A stretch of 64,000 nt of DNA from Papiliotrema nemorosa (lineage: Eukaryota > Basidiomycota > Tremellomycetes > Tremellales > Rhynchogastremaceae), in NCBI GenBank assembly GCA_032158125.1, contig JASKOT010000044.1:38067-102066 (forward strand), in the 5' to 3' direction. Under the pieces are notes generated by a model, which was not told the DNA's origin, made no database searches, and saw nothing but the letters and a program-made list of their open reading frames with translations. The position numbers and the translations under genes were made by a program. Positions 36,640-47,642 of this stretch are shown here, piece by piece (within the stretch, counting starts at the first letter, position 1; the number at the start of each line of letters is the position of its first letter).

Positions 36640-38328
36640 ATGGCACGAGACGAATCCTTGTCACCAAACGGTGATGAGGCTCGAACGCATTCTACCGGTG
36701 CTACAGGTAGGCAGAGATACTGGCAGTTCAATGTACAGTGCTGACGTCTAGCACGCCCAGAGATATCGCTGAAAAGAGGTCGAGCCGAGTCTGTCGTATG
36801 TCACGAGAACCCTCGCCTTTCCTCGACAAATCCTTTCATTGCTGACCCTTAGGAACCTTCCCATCCTGCAGAAACGGTGGATGCCACCACAACAGTCAAG
36901 AAGAATAGGACTGTTCCATCTACAGGTCAAACACCTTCTAAACCCCTCGACCCGCCTGGTTCACCCAATGTTGACTCTAAAGCATCTGCCAATGCCAAGT
37001 TGGTCGACCCAGCGATACAAGAAGAGGATGAGCCAGAGAGTAATGCCAAAGCAGTGGCCGAAGTTGGCAGCTCGGAAGTAAGAGAGGAGAAGGAGACCAA
37101 TAATGTGGGCGAAGTGAGGAGAAAAGTGGAGAAGATGTCATACAAGGAAGGAGAGAAGGAGGAGCTGCCCACAACCTCTGTGGAACAACCAGTCGACAAG
37201 CCAGCGGAACCAGTGAAGGAGTCTGAAGAGGAGGCGAGCTCAACGGGAGTGGATGACTCGTCAAAAGAGGAGAAGAGCGCGTCGGTGCAGGAAGATTCGG
37301 GCCTGAAACGCAAAGCGCTGGATCGAAGTCAGAGCAGCTACCTCGACAACGAAGGTGTCGAGACTAAAAGGCCGAAAGATGACGAGGTAGGCTCCATGGG
37401 TGGTGTAAGCTGACTGCTTAGCCCAAGGAAGCACCAAAGAAGCAAGCTACATTCTCAAGCTTCGCCTCGTCGTCCTCACCCTTCGCTGCGGGAGCATCTA
37501 GCAGTGCAAGGGAAGAGGTTAGTCGTACGACTTGCCACGCTGACGAATAGCCCAAGACAGAACCCAAAAAGCAGGCGACGTTCTCTAGCTTTTCCTCTTC
37601 TTCTTCACCTTTTACTGCTGGAAAATCCACAACAAATGCCTTTGCAAAGAGCGGGTTTGGCAATTACTCTGCGTCTTCGTCACCTTTCGCCTCGACGAAA
37701 GGCAAAGAGGAGAGTACGAAAGAGGATGCTGCGGGTCCATCAGCATTGGCAGAAATGTCAAAGCAGGAAAAGGCAAAGGAGGATGAGTCAAAGGCAAAGA
37801 TGACTTCTCAGAATGGTACGCCTCGTGTCTGAACGAGCAGGGCTGACTGCAGTATCCACGGGAGAAGAGAGCGAGGATACTGTCTACCAGACACGAACGA
37901 AACTCTATGTGATGCAGCCAGACGGAGGGTGGAGAGAGCGTGGGGTGGGCATGTTCAAGCTCAACGTGAGAAAATCGGATGGAAAGGGTGCCAGGCTGGG
38001 TGAGTCGACTTCAAGGTCTCTTGCTGATACCAGTCATGAGGGCAGAAGGGGTGTTGCGTTTGATCTTGAATGTGTCGTTGTACGTCGGACAATCATGTTT
38101 GGAAGATGGCAAGCATATCCGAATGACTGTTTTCGAGGATGGGGAGAGGAAGTTGATCACGTTTAGGGTAAGATTACTTGTCGACTTGGCTGAAATTTAG
38201 ACTGGATCGTCCAAAGTCGCCAATGAGATGTACCAGGCGATCCATGATCACATCCCGGTCGAATCGTCTGTTCCTCCGCAGTCTCCTACACCAGATCCAG
38301 AGCAGGGGAGAGAGGAGTCAAAGGTTTG
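36640..38328 (+). CDS. RanBP1-domain nuclear export cofactor (Yrb2/Hba1/RanBP3 type)
   Basis: Nucleoplasmic Ran-GTP binding protein that assists Crm1-dependent export. ATG 36640 (MARDESLSPNGDEARTHSTG). A long acidic, Lys/Glu/Ser-rich N-terminal half precedes two near-repeats, KKQATFSSFASSSSPFAAG and KKQATFSSFSSSSSPFTAG, each in its own exon with FSSF/SPF motifs like nucleoporin-type sequences in Hba1. The C-terminal RanBP1 domain has TKLYVMQPDGGWRERGVGMF, KLNVRKSDG and RMTVFEDGERKLITFR. The end is PEQGREESKV with TGA 38326-38328. The two repeat exons suggest exon duplication. Confidence 0.82.
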
Positions 38329-38437
38329 ATCTGTTGACATGAAGTATGTGTACCACTTGTCGAGTAGTCACGATGCATACGAGGTACAAGAAGTCCAAAG
38401 GCGTTCCCTTCTCCTATTGATCCCTGGATATCAGGCC

Positions 38438-39233
38438 CTAGGGATAGGGGGAGTAGGGGTTGTAGGCGCAGTGTGAGGGAGAGGTCGGAAGGAACGCATC
38501 GCCGAGGGAGAGGCGTACAGTGAAGTGGGTCTTTCTGCAGCCGCAGGAGATCTAAGATCAGCATAAGGTGATCACCTCTGACGACTCACCTCATGTCCCC
38601 ATTGGGATGGTTGATAGGTTGCAAAGGGGCAGATTGCAGTTCGTCCGTGAATGTCTTCTTCTCCCAGGTCCGTGTCAGAGTCGGCTTGGCCTTGAAGGCG
38701 AGAAGAAGCTTGTGAGATAGACCCAGAGATGCTTCTAGCGGGGTTGGACAAGTGACCCTCGCAGGGGGTTGCGTCGACGTGTCGGGTTGAGGGTCACTCG
38801 GACGTTGGGGGTCAGAGTGGGATTGGGAGTGGGCGGTGGCCAAGTGGCCAAGACGAGGAGAGGTTGAAGAGGGATGACTGGGGTAGACGGTGTGTAGGGA
38901 GGCTGCCGGCAATCGAGCAGGATGAACGGGTGATCGGTGGTGTGCATCACGACTATAGGCTGCTCCTGGTGATTGTGGTGAGGGATAATGAATGTCCGAT
39001 TTAGGTCCCAACGACCCCTGTTGATCTTGCGAAAGTCGCAGAGCATGCTGATGATGCCCTTGCGCTTTGTGGGATACAGGAGATCCAGGTGATCCTTGAG
39101 AACCTTTCAATAATCTCCCCTTGGCCTTTCCATCGATGACTCGGGATGCGTCTTGCGCCGAGACCGGGTCGGTCGAAGGGAGCGGGTGTCGTAGTGGCAA
39201 AGCCGATTTGGGAGGTACCGCAGGTCCGACCAT
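38438..39233 (-). CDS. Hypothetical Pro/Ser/His-rich protein
   Basis: Two exons. ATG 39233 (MVGPAVPPKSALPLRHPLPS); the open frame reaches 39245 only through a GTG. A low-complexity His/Ser/Pro-rich region is followed by an ordered-looking end: LLLAFKAKPTLTRTWEKKTF. After an intron of about 55 nt near 38533-38588 comes KTHFTVRLSLGDAFLPTSPS, ending YNPYSPYP with TAG 38438-38440. The splice junction keeps frame and runs into a plausible ordered segment, which supports a real gene. I do not recognise the family. It converges on the Yrb2-type gene with about 110 bases between stops. Confidence 0.45.
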
Positions 39234-39674
39234 CGCTGTACTCACTCGAGAAGATGTTGAAAAGGAGCAAGAGAGTCAAGCGAATGAGTAGATGAGTAGC
39301 ATCGCGACTTGGACGGGAGATGTTGACTCCGAGGGGGAAGGGAGGGGACCCCTTTACCTGCGTTGGACGACATTCTATCGATCAAACACACCGAGTCAAC
39401 ACATCGTCTCCACCCCATCACTTTCTACCCCCAGAATGGTATTCCGAACGTCGTAACAGTAGCCAGCACACATGCAACAGTCGGAAATTACCCGACGCGA
39501 GAGAGTAGAGCAGGTCGACAAGTTGCATTGACAATGACCCAACAAAAAAAAGCCCACCTCCTCACCCGCCCCGAAGGACGAGCAAAGAGGTGGGCAAAAA
39601 AATCGATCGATCCAGATCCTGTCCTCGACGAGGCCGGCGAGCTGAGTAATCGAAACAGTAGAGTAGAGTAAAAA
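39234..39674. other. Intergenic region with strong stem-loop
   Basis: About 440 bases upstream of both the Pro-rich hypothetical gene (minus) and a candidate small plus-strand gene. The notable content is the A-flanked hairpin at 39552-39595, described separately. Confidence 0.5.
39552..39595 (-). other. Extended hairpin flanked by A/T tracts (possible structured RNA end)
   Basis: Perfect 9-bp inverted repeat GCCCACCTC / GAGGTGGGC. The inside can form a second 7-bp stem (CTCGTCC with GGGCGGG on the minus strand) closed by a TTCG tetraloop. A8 precedes it (39544-39551) and A7 follows it (39596-39602). Read on the minus strand, the stem is followed by U8, resembling a small RNA 3' end with a Pol III-type terminator. 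Function is unknown. Confidence 0.5.
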
Positions 39675-40062
39675 ATGGGTATGTCACACGAGGTAGGAAA
39701 GGAAGAAACAGTGTCAACGCCATGTCCCTATCCTTTGCACAGAGTGTGTTACTAACCGATTTCTTGATAGGCCAATGGAAGAATCAAATGTTCTCCGCTG
39801 CGGATCCTGGTCCGCTACCCTTTCCCAACTGCCATCCAAAAGTCCGACGCTCGTAGTAACTACCCTATAGGAAGACCTATCGAAACAAGAGACATTTTCT
39901 TCTGGCGAGTTAGACCGTGTCAACGTCGAGTCAAAGGTCACGGTGCGTATCACGATGCGCGTCAACAATGCTCGAGGTGAGTCGGGAGTAGCGTGAGTGA
40001 CCGTAGAGCCCGGAATGGATTTGAACAATCTCAATAGGACACTGAACCCCAACGCCACTTGA
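39675..40062 (+). CDS. Candidate small spliced gene (hypothetical)
   Basis: Exon 1 is just ATGG, followed by an intron of 92 nt (39679-39770) with GTATGT donor, an ACTAAC branch-type sequence and TAG acceptor. Exon 2 encodes GQWKNQMFSAADPGPLPFPN. A 29-nt intron (39842-39870) leads to EDLSKQETFSSGELDRVNVE and KVTVRITMRVNNARE. A further intron of about 31 nt precedes PGMDLNNLNRTLNPNAT and TGA. Codon usage in the third exon looks coding. The 29-nt intron has a weak donor (GTCCGA). I do not recognise the family. A minus-strand ORF overlaps and cannot be excluded. Confidence 0.33.
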
Positions 40063-41162
40063 GACCCCACCGCTTTACGGCGTCGCGCACACCCCCGTGT
40101 GATGATAACCCTTGATGCTGAAAGATGTTCCGTCATGATGGAAGGGATCTCTCACCTCGTAATCTGTATTGCAACTGCTCTCGAATACGAATGCCCTATA
40201 CCGTAATGGTGGTAATTTCGACCTCGCAACTGTGCAGAATGCGTCTAAACGTTGTAGCGTTCAAATGGGGGGTGATCTTGCTAAGCGCTGCGGATGGGGC
40301 GGGGGAAGGCGATTCAGTGTCCTATGTGATGATGGAGCCCTCAACTTCGTGATCCAATACACCAAACCTGCGAGACGTGACCCATGCGAAGTGATAGGCG
40401 TCGAGGGTAGAGGTGAGGGTGAAGTGAGGGACCTAAGCTGACCATTCGAGATAGTGATAAAAGTGAAAACCCAAAGCTGGACGAGCTGTACGTTGCGCGA
40501 TGAGTGGGACCGGTGAGAGACCAAACAAGAGAGAACAAAGCTCAACTGAGGCTCAACCTTGACAATCCCCGGGTGGCGGTGGCAAAAAGCCATGTCTTGG
40601 TCGTGTCTTGAAGGTCGATGTCGATGCTAGAGGCAACATACGCACGTCCAGGAAGATTGCTCTCACCTGTAAATGGAATTTAGCCGACGTTGCACATACA
40701 AAGACGGAATGTCATGTATGGTACTTACGAGCGACGTGTGATACACCGAGAGCTTCTTGCTCTATGGCCTAGATAGGCTGTATGATCTGAGTCATTTCTC
40801 AAGCTTTTCTCATGCTTCTCTCAATCTTGATGTTTGCAGTATCGTTTCCTGCCGTTTGAGCGGTCGTGGACGAAAGTCGTTACCTGTCGTTGTCGAGCAT
40901 GGCGAGAAGTGTCGAGTGGGACTGGACCAAGAGGTAAGGGTGAGAGGGGAAATCCAAGTGGCGAGGGGGGACATGTTTATATGGGTCAGCAGGTCTCGCC
41001 CTCCTTTTTCCCACGCTAACAAGGGGAAAAAACGCCGATGACCAATTCGGCGATATCCTCACTGTGGCACTTTGAGTAATGACGTATTTTCTATTCCCGG
41101 GGAAGATGTGGGGTATCAAAGTCCATCACGTGACCCCATATGATGCATCGCGGATACGAGGA
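40063..41162. other. Intergenic region with unexplained spliced-looking segment
   Basis: About 1.1 kb upstream of the MKT1 stop. On the minus strand, two blocks (about 40740-40779 and 40572-40675) joined by a good GTAAGT...CAG intron read in one frame as a sensible peptide. No start codon connects in phase. A CACGTG site lies at 41125-41134. No confirmed gene. Confidence 0.35.
41125..41134. promoter_or_regulatory. ATCACGTGAC E-box
   Basis: Near-palindromic TCACGTGA core in the gap left of the MKT1 3' end. It sits upstream of the unexplained minus-strand segment around 40.6-40.9 kb. Possible bHLH (Cbf1-type) site; may be chance. Confidence 0.35.
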
Positions 41163-43730
41163 TCAAGGTCTCATCGGTGCCAACCACCTGTCTGCTCGTT
41201 CAAACGCTTCAATGACTTCTGGAGACGTCACACTGCTGGCCAACGCCGGGTTAGGTCCTTGTTCCTTGGCCAAACATCGAATACCAGCCATGATCTGCGA
41301 TCAGCTCCAGTGCAAGCGTCGTACTCACCGCGTCCCAGAACCTGAAGCCTCGTTCCACCTCCAAGTTGGGCAGTTTGACGCTGGAGAATGTATCGCCTAC
41401 AAAGACCAATGCGGCTTTCTTTGCGTCCACGACATTAGGGTCGTTGGCATTCTCCGGGGTGATGCTGTCCCCTCCTAGGTGGTACATTGCCGCGTCGAGG
41501 TAGGTTTTCGCAAGGATACCATAGCCCGTGTTCACCTCGTTTTGGAATGGGAAGCCTGGACTTAGCGTGATTTTGATGTGGCTTACTCAGTATCATGTCC
41601 AAGAAATCATCCCTGTTCCTTCTGGCGTCTCCAGAGAGGAGGATATGCACCGTGGCCGCTTCAAACAGGTGTCGAAGAGCTTTGCTCAGTGCTCGGACAA
41701 ACGAGTTGAACACGAGGAGTTCTCGAGAGAGGGGACCGGCCCATTGTTGGGGCTACTGTCAGCGGCGTCAAGATATGACCCACCTTGAACTGGAGAGGTA
41801 AAACGGATAACACCCGCATGATCAACAGCGTACTGCTCTGTTCCTCCTCGGTGCCAAAGCTTGGGCCACCGGAGAATGGCTCTGCCTCCGGTCCGCCCCA
41901 CTTGGCGCCATGTACCACGCCCGCTCGAAGGAGTTCCAACACGAGATAGATGGATTCTTGGAACCGGTCGTTGACTCGAGCAGCACCACAGGCAGCGTGG
42001 AGAGCCTTGCCCATGAGGGTGTGGTGGTGTGACGGCGAGATGAAGCTGATATGAGCGCAGAATGGCAGTGTGCTCACCCTCGAACATCCAAGAATCGCCA
42101 AATGACATTGGCAACGATTTCATCCTTTTTATCCATCGGACGACCGGGTTTCTCCCTTTTGGTGATGGCGATACGCTCTTCCGAGGTGAGAGCGTCGATG
42201 CAGAGTTTGATGTCAATGGTGGACGACTGTGGTCAGATGTGCAGCAAGATGACCCACATTCTGCCTTCGAAGCTCCGTCTCGAGTAACGAATACGGGACA
42301 TGCCAAGTGGAGCACTTCTCCACCAGAGACTGGGTCATGGGGTCGGCAAATGGAATCGTGACGCCCTGAGGTGGGCCATAGGGTGGTTCATAGTAGTAGT
42401 GCGCGCCCTGGGGTCAGTTTCGCCATACCAAATACCCACCACACGACGCTGCTTCCACTGTGGATGTAGCGCATCGGTCAACAATGCCAGGGTGGTACAC
42501 CTAGGCGCCGTGTGGCCTTCTGTGATGACATCCTTGATGAACCTCCTATAATCCGGCGAGTCGGCCAAGGGTTGAGTTTCCACAATCATCCCGCTCGTCA
42601 ACCAGCCGACCACTTGAGGGCTGATCAGCCCTCGGCAAATGTGAAAGTACAGTTCGTCAGGGAGTCGGAGGGAGAAGATTTCGTCGAAATCGGTGGGCAC
42701 ATCGGCTGAGGTGACCGGTGGAGTCGGGGCAATGACCAAGGGGAGAGGGACGCAGTTGCCCTCAGTAGTAAGGACCAACGAGTATTTTACCGCCAGACGG
42801 GCCCGCATGAAAATGTCAACGTAGGAATGCGCCTTGACTTGATTGTCTTGTCGCCATGTTTGACACACTGCAATGCCGGATTTGTACTGCCGGACCAGGT
42901 CAATGATCCCTTTGAGGGCAAAGTCATTCGCGAGCGGGGGAAACGTTTTGGACAATGCTGATCCGGCAAGAATGGCCATATCGAGGAATTGGTCTGGTGT
43001 GAATGAGAGGTCTGACAAGATGCGACCCTTGTCGATAAAGGTGAACGATTGAAAGTTGGCCCAGTCGATATGAGTGATCAATCGGTCTATAGGCCAAGCG
43101 AGAGCTTCCGTCGCAGAGTAGATGGCGTGAATGTATCCTTTTTGATGGTTCAAGAGGTATGCAAGCTGGTGTTAGTCGAGCCAGGACTTCTGCTCACCTG
43201 GGCAAACTCGAGGTATGGAGCCACGATGTATTCGACAAAACGATGCCTGAAGATCCTCAGGATACTCCTGATCAAGTCCTTCCAATCTGTCCATGCGCCT
43301 CCACGGATTTGAGTCAACGTCATGATGGCCCTATCCACCTCTCCATTCTCATAATGCATCCACGCTTCATTCTTGACCCCGAGTTCTCGATCAGCTATCG
43401 GGTCGACACCTTTGGTCGGGGGTCTGTTGGCAATGGGCAACCCCGCGAATACAAAGACCGGTTTGATTCGCAGACCCTCCAAGTGTCGGAGGTCCTCTTC
43501 GATACGATGGACCAGAGCGAGAGGGATCCCGCCTGTAGCAGCGACGAGGGGCTCGCGAGAGTCGGGTTCGGAGAGGAGTACTTTGATATAGTATGCAGCG
43601 TCAATACCGAGTCGTGTGCCTGCTATAGCGCTGAGCGGGCAGGTCTGGAGTAGCTTGCGCTCGCGAAGGTAGGCTACGAGTCAGTGCGACCTGGCGACCG
43701 GGACTCACGGTCAAGTCCTCTGATTCCCAT
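41163..43730 (-). CDS. MKT1: Mkt1 post-transcriptional regulator (XPG/FEN1-like fold)
   Basis: Cytoplasmic protein that in yeast acts with Pbp1 on mRNA stability and translation. ATG 43730. Exon 1 reads MGIRGLD; after a 35-nt intron, YLRERKLLQTCPLSAIAGTR and LGIDAAYYIKVLLSEPDSRE, i.e. the XPG N-region with the GIDAAYYI Asp. Then LEGLRIKPVFVFAGLPIANR, AWMHYENGEVDRAI and FVEYIVAPYLEFAQLAYLLN. The long MKT1 C-terminal domain has LSFTPDQFLDMAILAGSAL, FDEIFSLRLPDELYFHICRG and FRFWDAIMAGIRCLAKEQGP, ending ERADRWLAPMRP. TGA 41163-41165. Nuclease active-site residues of FEN1 appear only partly kept, as usual for Mkt1. Confidence 0.91.
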
Positions 43731-44335
43731 GGTGGGTTGCTTGTACCCGGTAGGCCAGGACCCCGAGGCTGCTGTTTGGGTATGGAGAAGGTTGGGCCAA
43801 AAGGTTGAGAATATGGAATGTTGAAGCTGCTACCAAAGTGAGTGTCGAGGGATTCAGGGTCTCGTTCCGGCCACGCGACACTTGAAACAACCTCCCTCGA
43901 GTCCAGCCTGATACATCTACACTTTTGCATAATGATTTGTGGTATGAGACTTATACATGCAGGTGGGGCAGACAGGTTGGCAGATTGCAGCACACCTAGT
44001 GAGCCTGATGATTCCGACCATAGCACTCTAAGTATCACTTATGCTACTCAAGCTGGGAAGCGATGCCGCATTGTGCCTCCTAAAGGGGGCGGCCTCGCCA
44101 ATCCTTCGAGAGCTGAATTCTCGTCACAAAGGAGAATGCGAAGCAGACCGAGAGAACCTGACCCTTTGAAAGGAGAGATTGCTACTCCTTACCTTTGACT
44201 ACCTCATCGGTGTTCCATCTTCTCACCATCCAGTCAATCTCGGCGAGAGATGTACTCCCTTGTCGATCGTGTCACAATACCGGGGATACATATGTATCAG
44301 TCGCATCAGAGATATGATACTACCCACACCCACTG
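43731..44335. other. Divergent intergenic region between MKT1 and the CPL1-like gene
   Basis: About 600 bases between two divergent start codons; must hold both promoters. No TATA box or named site recognised with confidence. Open frames on both strands lack family resemblance. Confidence 0.5.
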
Positions 44336-45554
44336 ATGCGCAAACACTGGTTACTAACACTTTTACCGCTGGTCTGCGCCGGCGGGACGGGCCCGCGTAA
44401 TTGGGGTGTACCCAAAATCCTCCGTCAATCGGCGAGTGCCTCAGAGCGTCAAGCATGCGGAGAAGCCGGATCTTTCTTCGTCGAAGTGGCGGGGAAGACT
44501 CTTTGTTCTTCTTCCAAGACGAGAGAGGCGTGGGTCGAGATGGGAGACTTGGGCTGATGGTAGACCGCAAAGTGCCGATTGCCCCATCGGCTGGTCTACA
44601 CACAAGACGACTGGGTCGTGTCTTCCCCCGAGTGAAGTCTCCGAGGCGGACTGTGGAGAGGGTGAGTTGGAGCGAAGAGTGCACTCACAGCAGGATACAA
44701 TTGGATCGGGAATGGGAAAAGCTGTGCGCCATTCACAGGTCAAGGTCAAAAAGGTTGCAGAGAGGGACAGTGGTACCATTCTAGATCTATGTCATGTATC
44801 GACAATTCCTGGTCGACCAGACCTCCTTCTGGCCAATGCGACAATGGAAAGTCTTGCCCGGAGGGTGAGCAGGACAGCCTGGCTGAATTGACAACAGGCT
44901 GGTTCTGGCATGCCCAGTTGAGACAGTGTAGACCTGAAAAGAAACGATCTCCCAAGCCCAACTGCAAGGATTGGAACGATAAAGAGCGTGAGTTGTGATA
45001 GTTGCGGCGTGCTGAAAAGTAGAATGCTGTGGTGGACATCACCCTCCAAAGCCTTCTGCAGGTGTCGGCCATGGAGGTGGTGGAGGGTCTGGTGGAGGTC
45101 ACGGCGGTCACAAAGGGCAAGGTGACAGGGGGAACAACAAGGGTGGAAACGGCGGGTTTGGTCACGGCAGCAGCGGCCACAAGCGCGATTCGCCGATCAA
45201 ACGAGACCAAGATCCTCTTGGTACCACTTTCAAGCAGTCAGACCTTGACAAGCTGTATTGTCCCAAGAACCTGCACGCTTGGTAAGTCGACCATTGATCT
45301 TGTGCTGAGTTTAGCTCAATCACCACCACCGGGGGAGAATGGGCATACGAGTGTATCGACTTTGCTACAGAGCTCGAGTCATGCGGCGGTTGCGCAAGCA
45401 TGGGAGAAGGCCAGGATTGTACCGCCATCCCGTACGCCAAGAGTGTAGAGTGTGAAGCTGGTCTCTGTGCAGGTGAGCACCTTCGAGGCGCGATCTGACC
45501 ACAGTATACTCGTGTAAAGCCGGGTTGCGCTCAAACGGGACGGCGTGTGTGTGA
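44336..45554 (+). CDS. Secreted cysteine-rich protein with CPL1-like C-terminal domain
   Basis: Exons 44336-44529, 44564-44661, 44691-44987, 45020-45281, 45315-45472 and 45505-45554 give 352 residues; introns are 29-34 nt. The N-terminus [17 protein letters not shown] is a signal peptide. A Cys-rich middle follows ([47 protein letters not shown]). Next is a Gly/His-rich linker ([17 protein letters not shown]). The C-terminal domain reads [40 protein letters not shown] and [20 protein letters not shown] ending ACV. That spacing (ESCGGC, DCTAIP, C-x3-LC) is the CPL1-like domain of basidiomycete secreted proteins. Predicted extracellular or wall-associated; molecular function unknown. Confidence 0.78.
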
Positions 45555-45788
45555 GGTGGTTGACAAGGACTATATGAATTCTAGATGTGTTTCAAGAGCC
45601 AATGCAGCTATGGACTGTGAATCTATGCATGGAAAGTCTGCGTATAGCTAGTGACCATGGTCGTGTAATCGCTGGAATGCCATTGAATGGTGCTCCGGAT
45701 AAACCGGCACTCGGCCATGACGATCACAGACCACCATCGCAACCCGATCAGCTCAACCTCCTCACCTTCTGTCACTTGCCTAGGCGAC

Positions 45789-47642
45789 ATGCTGCTCGCC
45801 TCGATCCTGCTCGCCTCTCTAGGGCTCATCTACATCTCATGGAACCGTATCCGCCGCCTCCTCACGCCAAAAGGGATCCCGGACATCCCGGCGTACCCCG
45901 ATCCGACACCCATCTGGGGCGACATTCATAGATTCCAAACTTCCATCAAAGAGCATGGAGGATTCAGTCGATGTTTCGATGATATTGCCAAAGATCTAGG
46001 CGTCATGTCTCAGCTCCGCCTTGGGTTTTTCAAAACGTAAGTTGCAGCTGAGTGTGACTGATCATAGGTTTATCGTGTTGGCCGATCTGCCCACGATCGA
46101 GCATGTCCTGGTCAAGCAGCACGATACGGTGGTACGAGCCCGCCAGACGACAGACATTTTTGCAGGGCTGGTACCCACCGGACAGATCTCTCTCCCCACG
46201 GGTGACATGTGGAAACACCATAGAAGGATTGTTGGACCGGCCATGACGAGTAAATACCTCGGTCTGGCGACCCCTTTGGCCAATGAGGCGGTCATGGACA
46301 TGGTGCAGTACCTCAAGGCGAAGATCATCGCGGCGGACGGCAGGGCATGGTCCATTGAAAAGGACTTTGAGGCTGGCACAATGGTGAGACCCCTTTTGAT
46401 CGCGCTGACACCAGGACGCAATCTGCTCCATGGCATTTGGAGCATCTTGGGGGACGTGTAAATCCTACGAGCGACAGGTCAAGTCTACCCCACCGCAAGT
46501 TGGCCCCCTCGATGAAGCCACCTTTACCCTCCACCCAACAGAATTGCACTACTCCATGATCTACCTGTTCAATTCGGTCGACAACTATTCAGCCTGGCCA
46601 TGGCTGTCCAACCTGATCACCTCGCTCAAGCCAACCTACCGAATGCACGCTGCAAAGCTCAACTCGTACCTTCGAGACAAGACGCATCAAGCAAGAAAGT
46701 GGGCAGAGTCGGTCGGAGCAGACGTTGCGGTGGAGACGGCGACCAATACATTGGACATGATGGTCGCTAGGGCACTTCGAGGGGAGGATTGGTTGGCGGA
46801 GAATGAAATGAGGGACGAGTTGTATCTCTGTACGCCCTCTTTGCTCCATTCATTCTGACGACAGACCTCATTGCGGGAACAGAAACATCCGCGACGACCC
46901 TGACATGGTGGGCAAAGTATATGACGAACCATCCAGAGGTTCAACGGAAATTGCGCCAACACGTGTTGGAACACTTGCCCGAAATTCAGGACCGACCCCC
47001 GACATTTGAAGATTTGACCAAGTTGCCCTACCTCGAAGCGGTCGTCCATGAAACCCTTCGGCTATCTCGTACTGCCGGGGGTTATGCCAGGGAGAGTGAG
47101 TCCCTTGTCTCATACACTTTGTTGACCATAGCCGACACCGACGTAGTCATTCTCGGCAAACGGATACCCAAGGGCACTACGATTGTCATCCCAACGGTGA
47201 CCGGTTGGGAGGATGAAGCGAATCCAATCTACACCATTCCGTCTCGATCCGACCTACACGACGCACCATCGCACAGTGAGGCTCTCGCTTCTGACCGAGC
47301 CAACGGAGCGGTACGTAAAGTCGGCTACTGGGAGCCAGGCACTGGCAAGCTGTTCCAACCAGAACGTTGGCTCGATGCCAAGGGACAATTCGACCCTAAC
47401 GCTGGACCTAGCCTGCCATTTTCGCTAGGTCAAAGGGCATGTTTCGGTAAAAATTTAGCGGTGAGTTACTACCTCGACGTCACTCATGGCAGCTGCTCGA
47501 ACTTCGCCTGTTCGTGCTCCAGCTCAACCAGGCCTTCTTCTTCACCCCGGTCGCCGAGGGCCAAAATTCGTTTGAAAAGTATGAAACCATCACCACACAT
47601 CCTCGGCAGAGTTTTGTCCGTCCCATAGTATGGCCCGAGTGA
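45789..47642 (+). CDS. Cytochrome P450 monooxygenase
   Basis: Membrane-anchored heme-thiolate oxidase of the endoplasmic reticulum. The chosen start ATG 45789 gives the anchor MLLASILLASLGLIYIS followed by a basic stop and the Pro hinge GIPDIPAYPDPTPIWGD. In-frame ATGs at 45717 and 45687 would put a soluble stretch before the anchor. Motifs: C-helix WKHHRRIVGPAM, I-helix DLIAGTETSATTLTWWAKYM, K-helix ETLR (LEAVVHETLRLSRTAGGYAR), KLFQPERW, and heme loop FSLGQRACFGKNLA with the axial Cys. It ends SFVRPIVWPE with TGA 47640-47642. At least six introns. Substrate unknown. It follows the CPL1-like gene by about 235 bases on the same strand. Confidence 0.92.

Noticed and set aside
39990..40070. tRNA-like T-arm (GTTCAAATC) on the minus strand
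   Set aside because: Flanking bases do not form a 5-bp T stem and no acceptor or anticodon arms are found.
44746..45210. 154-codon minus-strand ORF over the CPL1-like gene
   Set aside because: Antisense shadow; the plus strand gives a consistent six-exon Cys-rich secreted protein.
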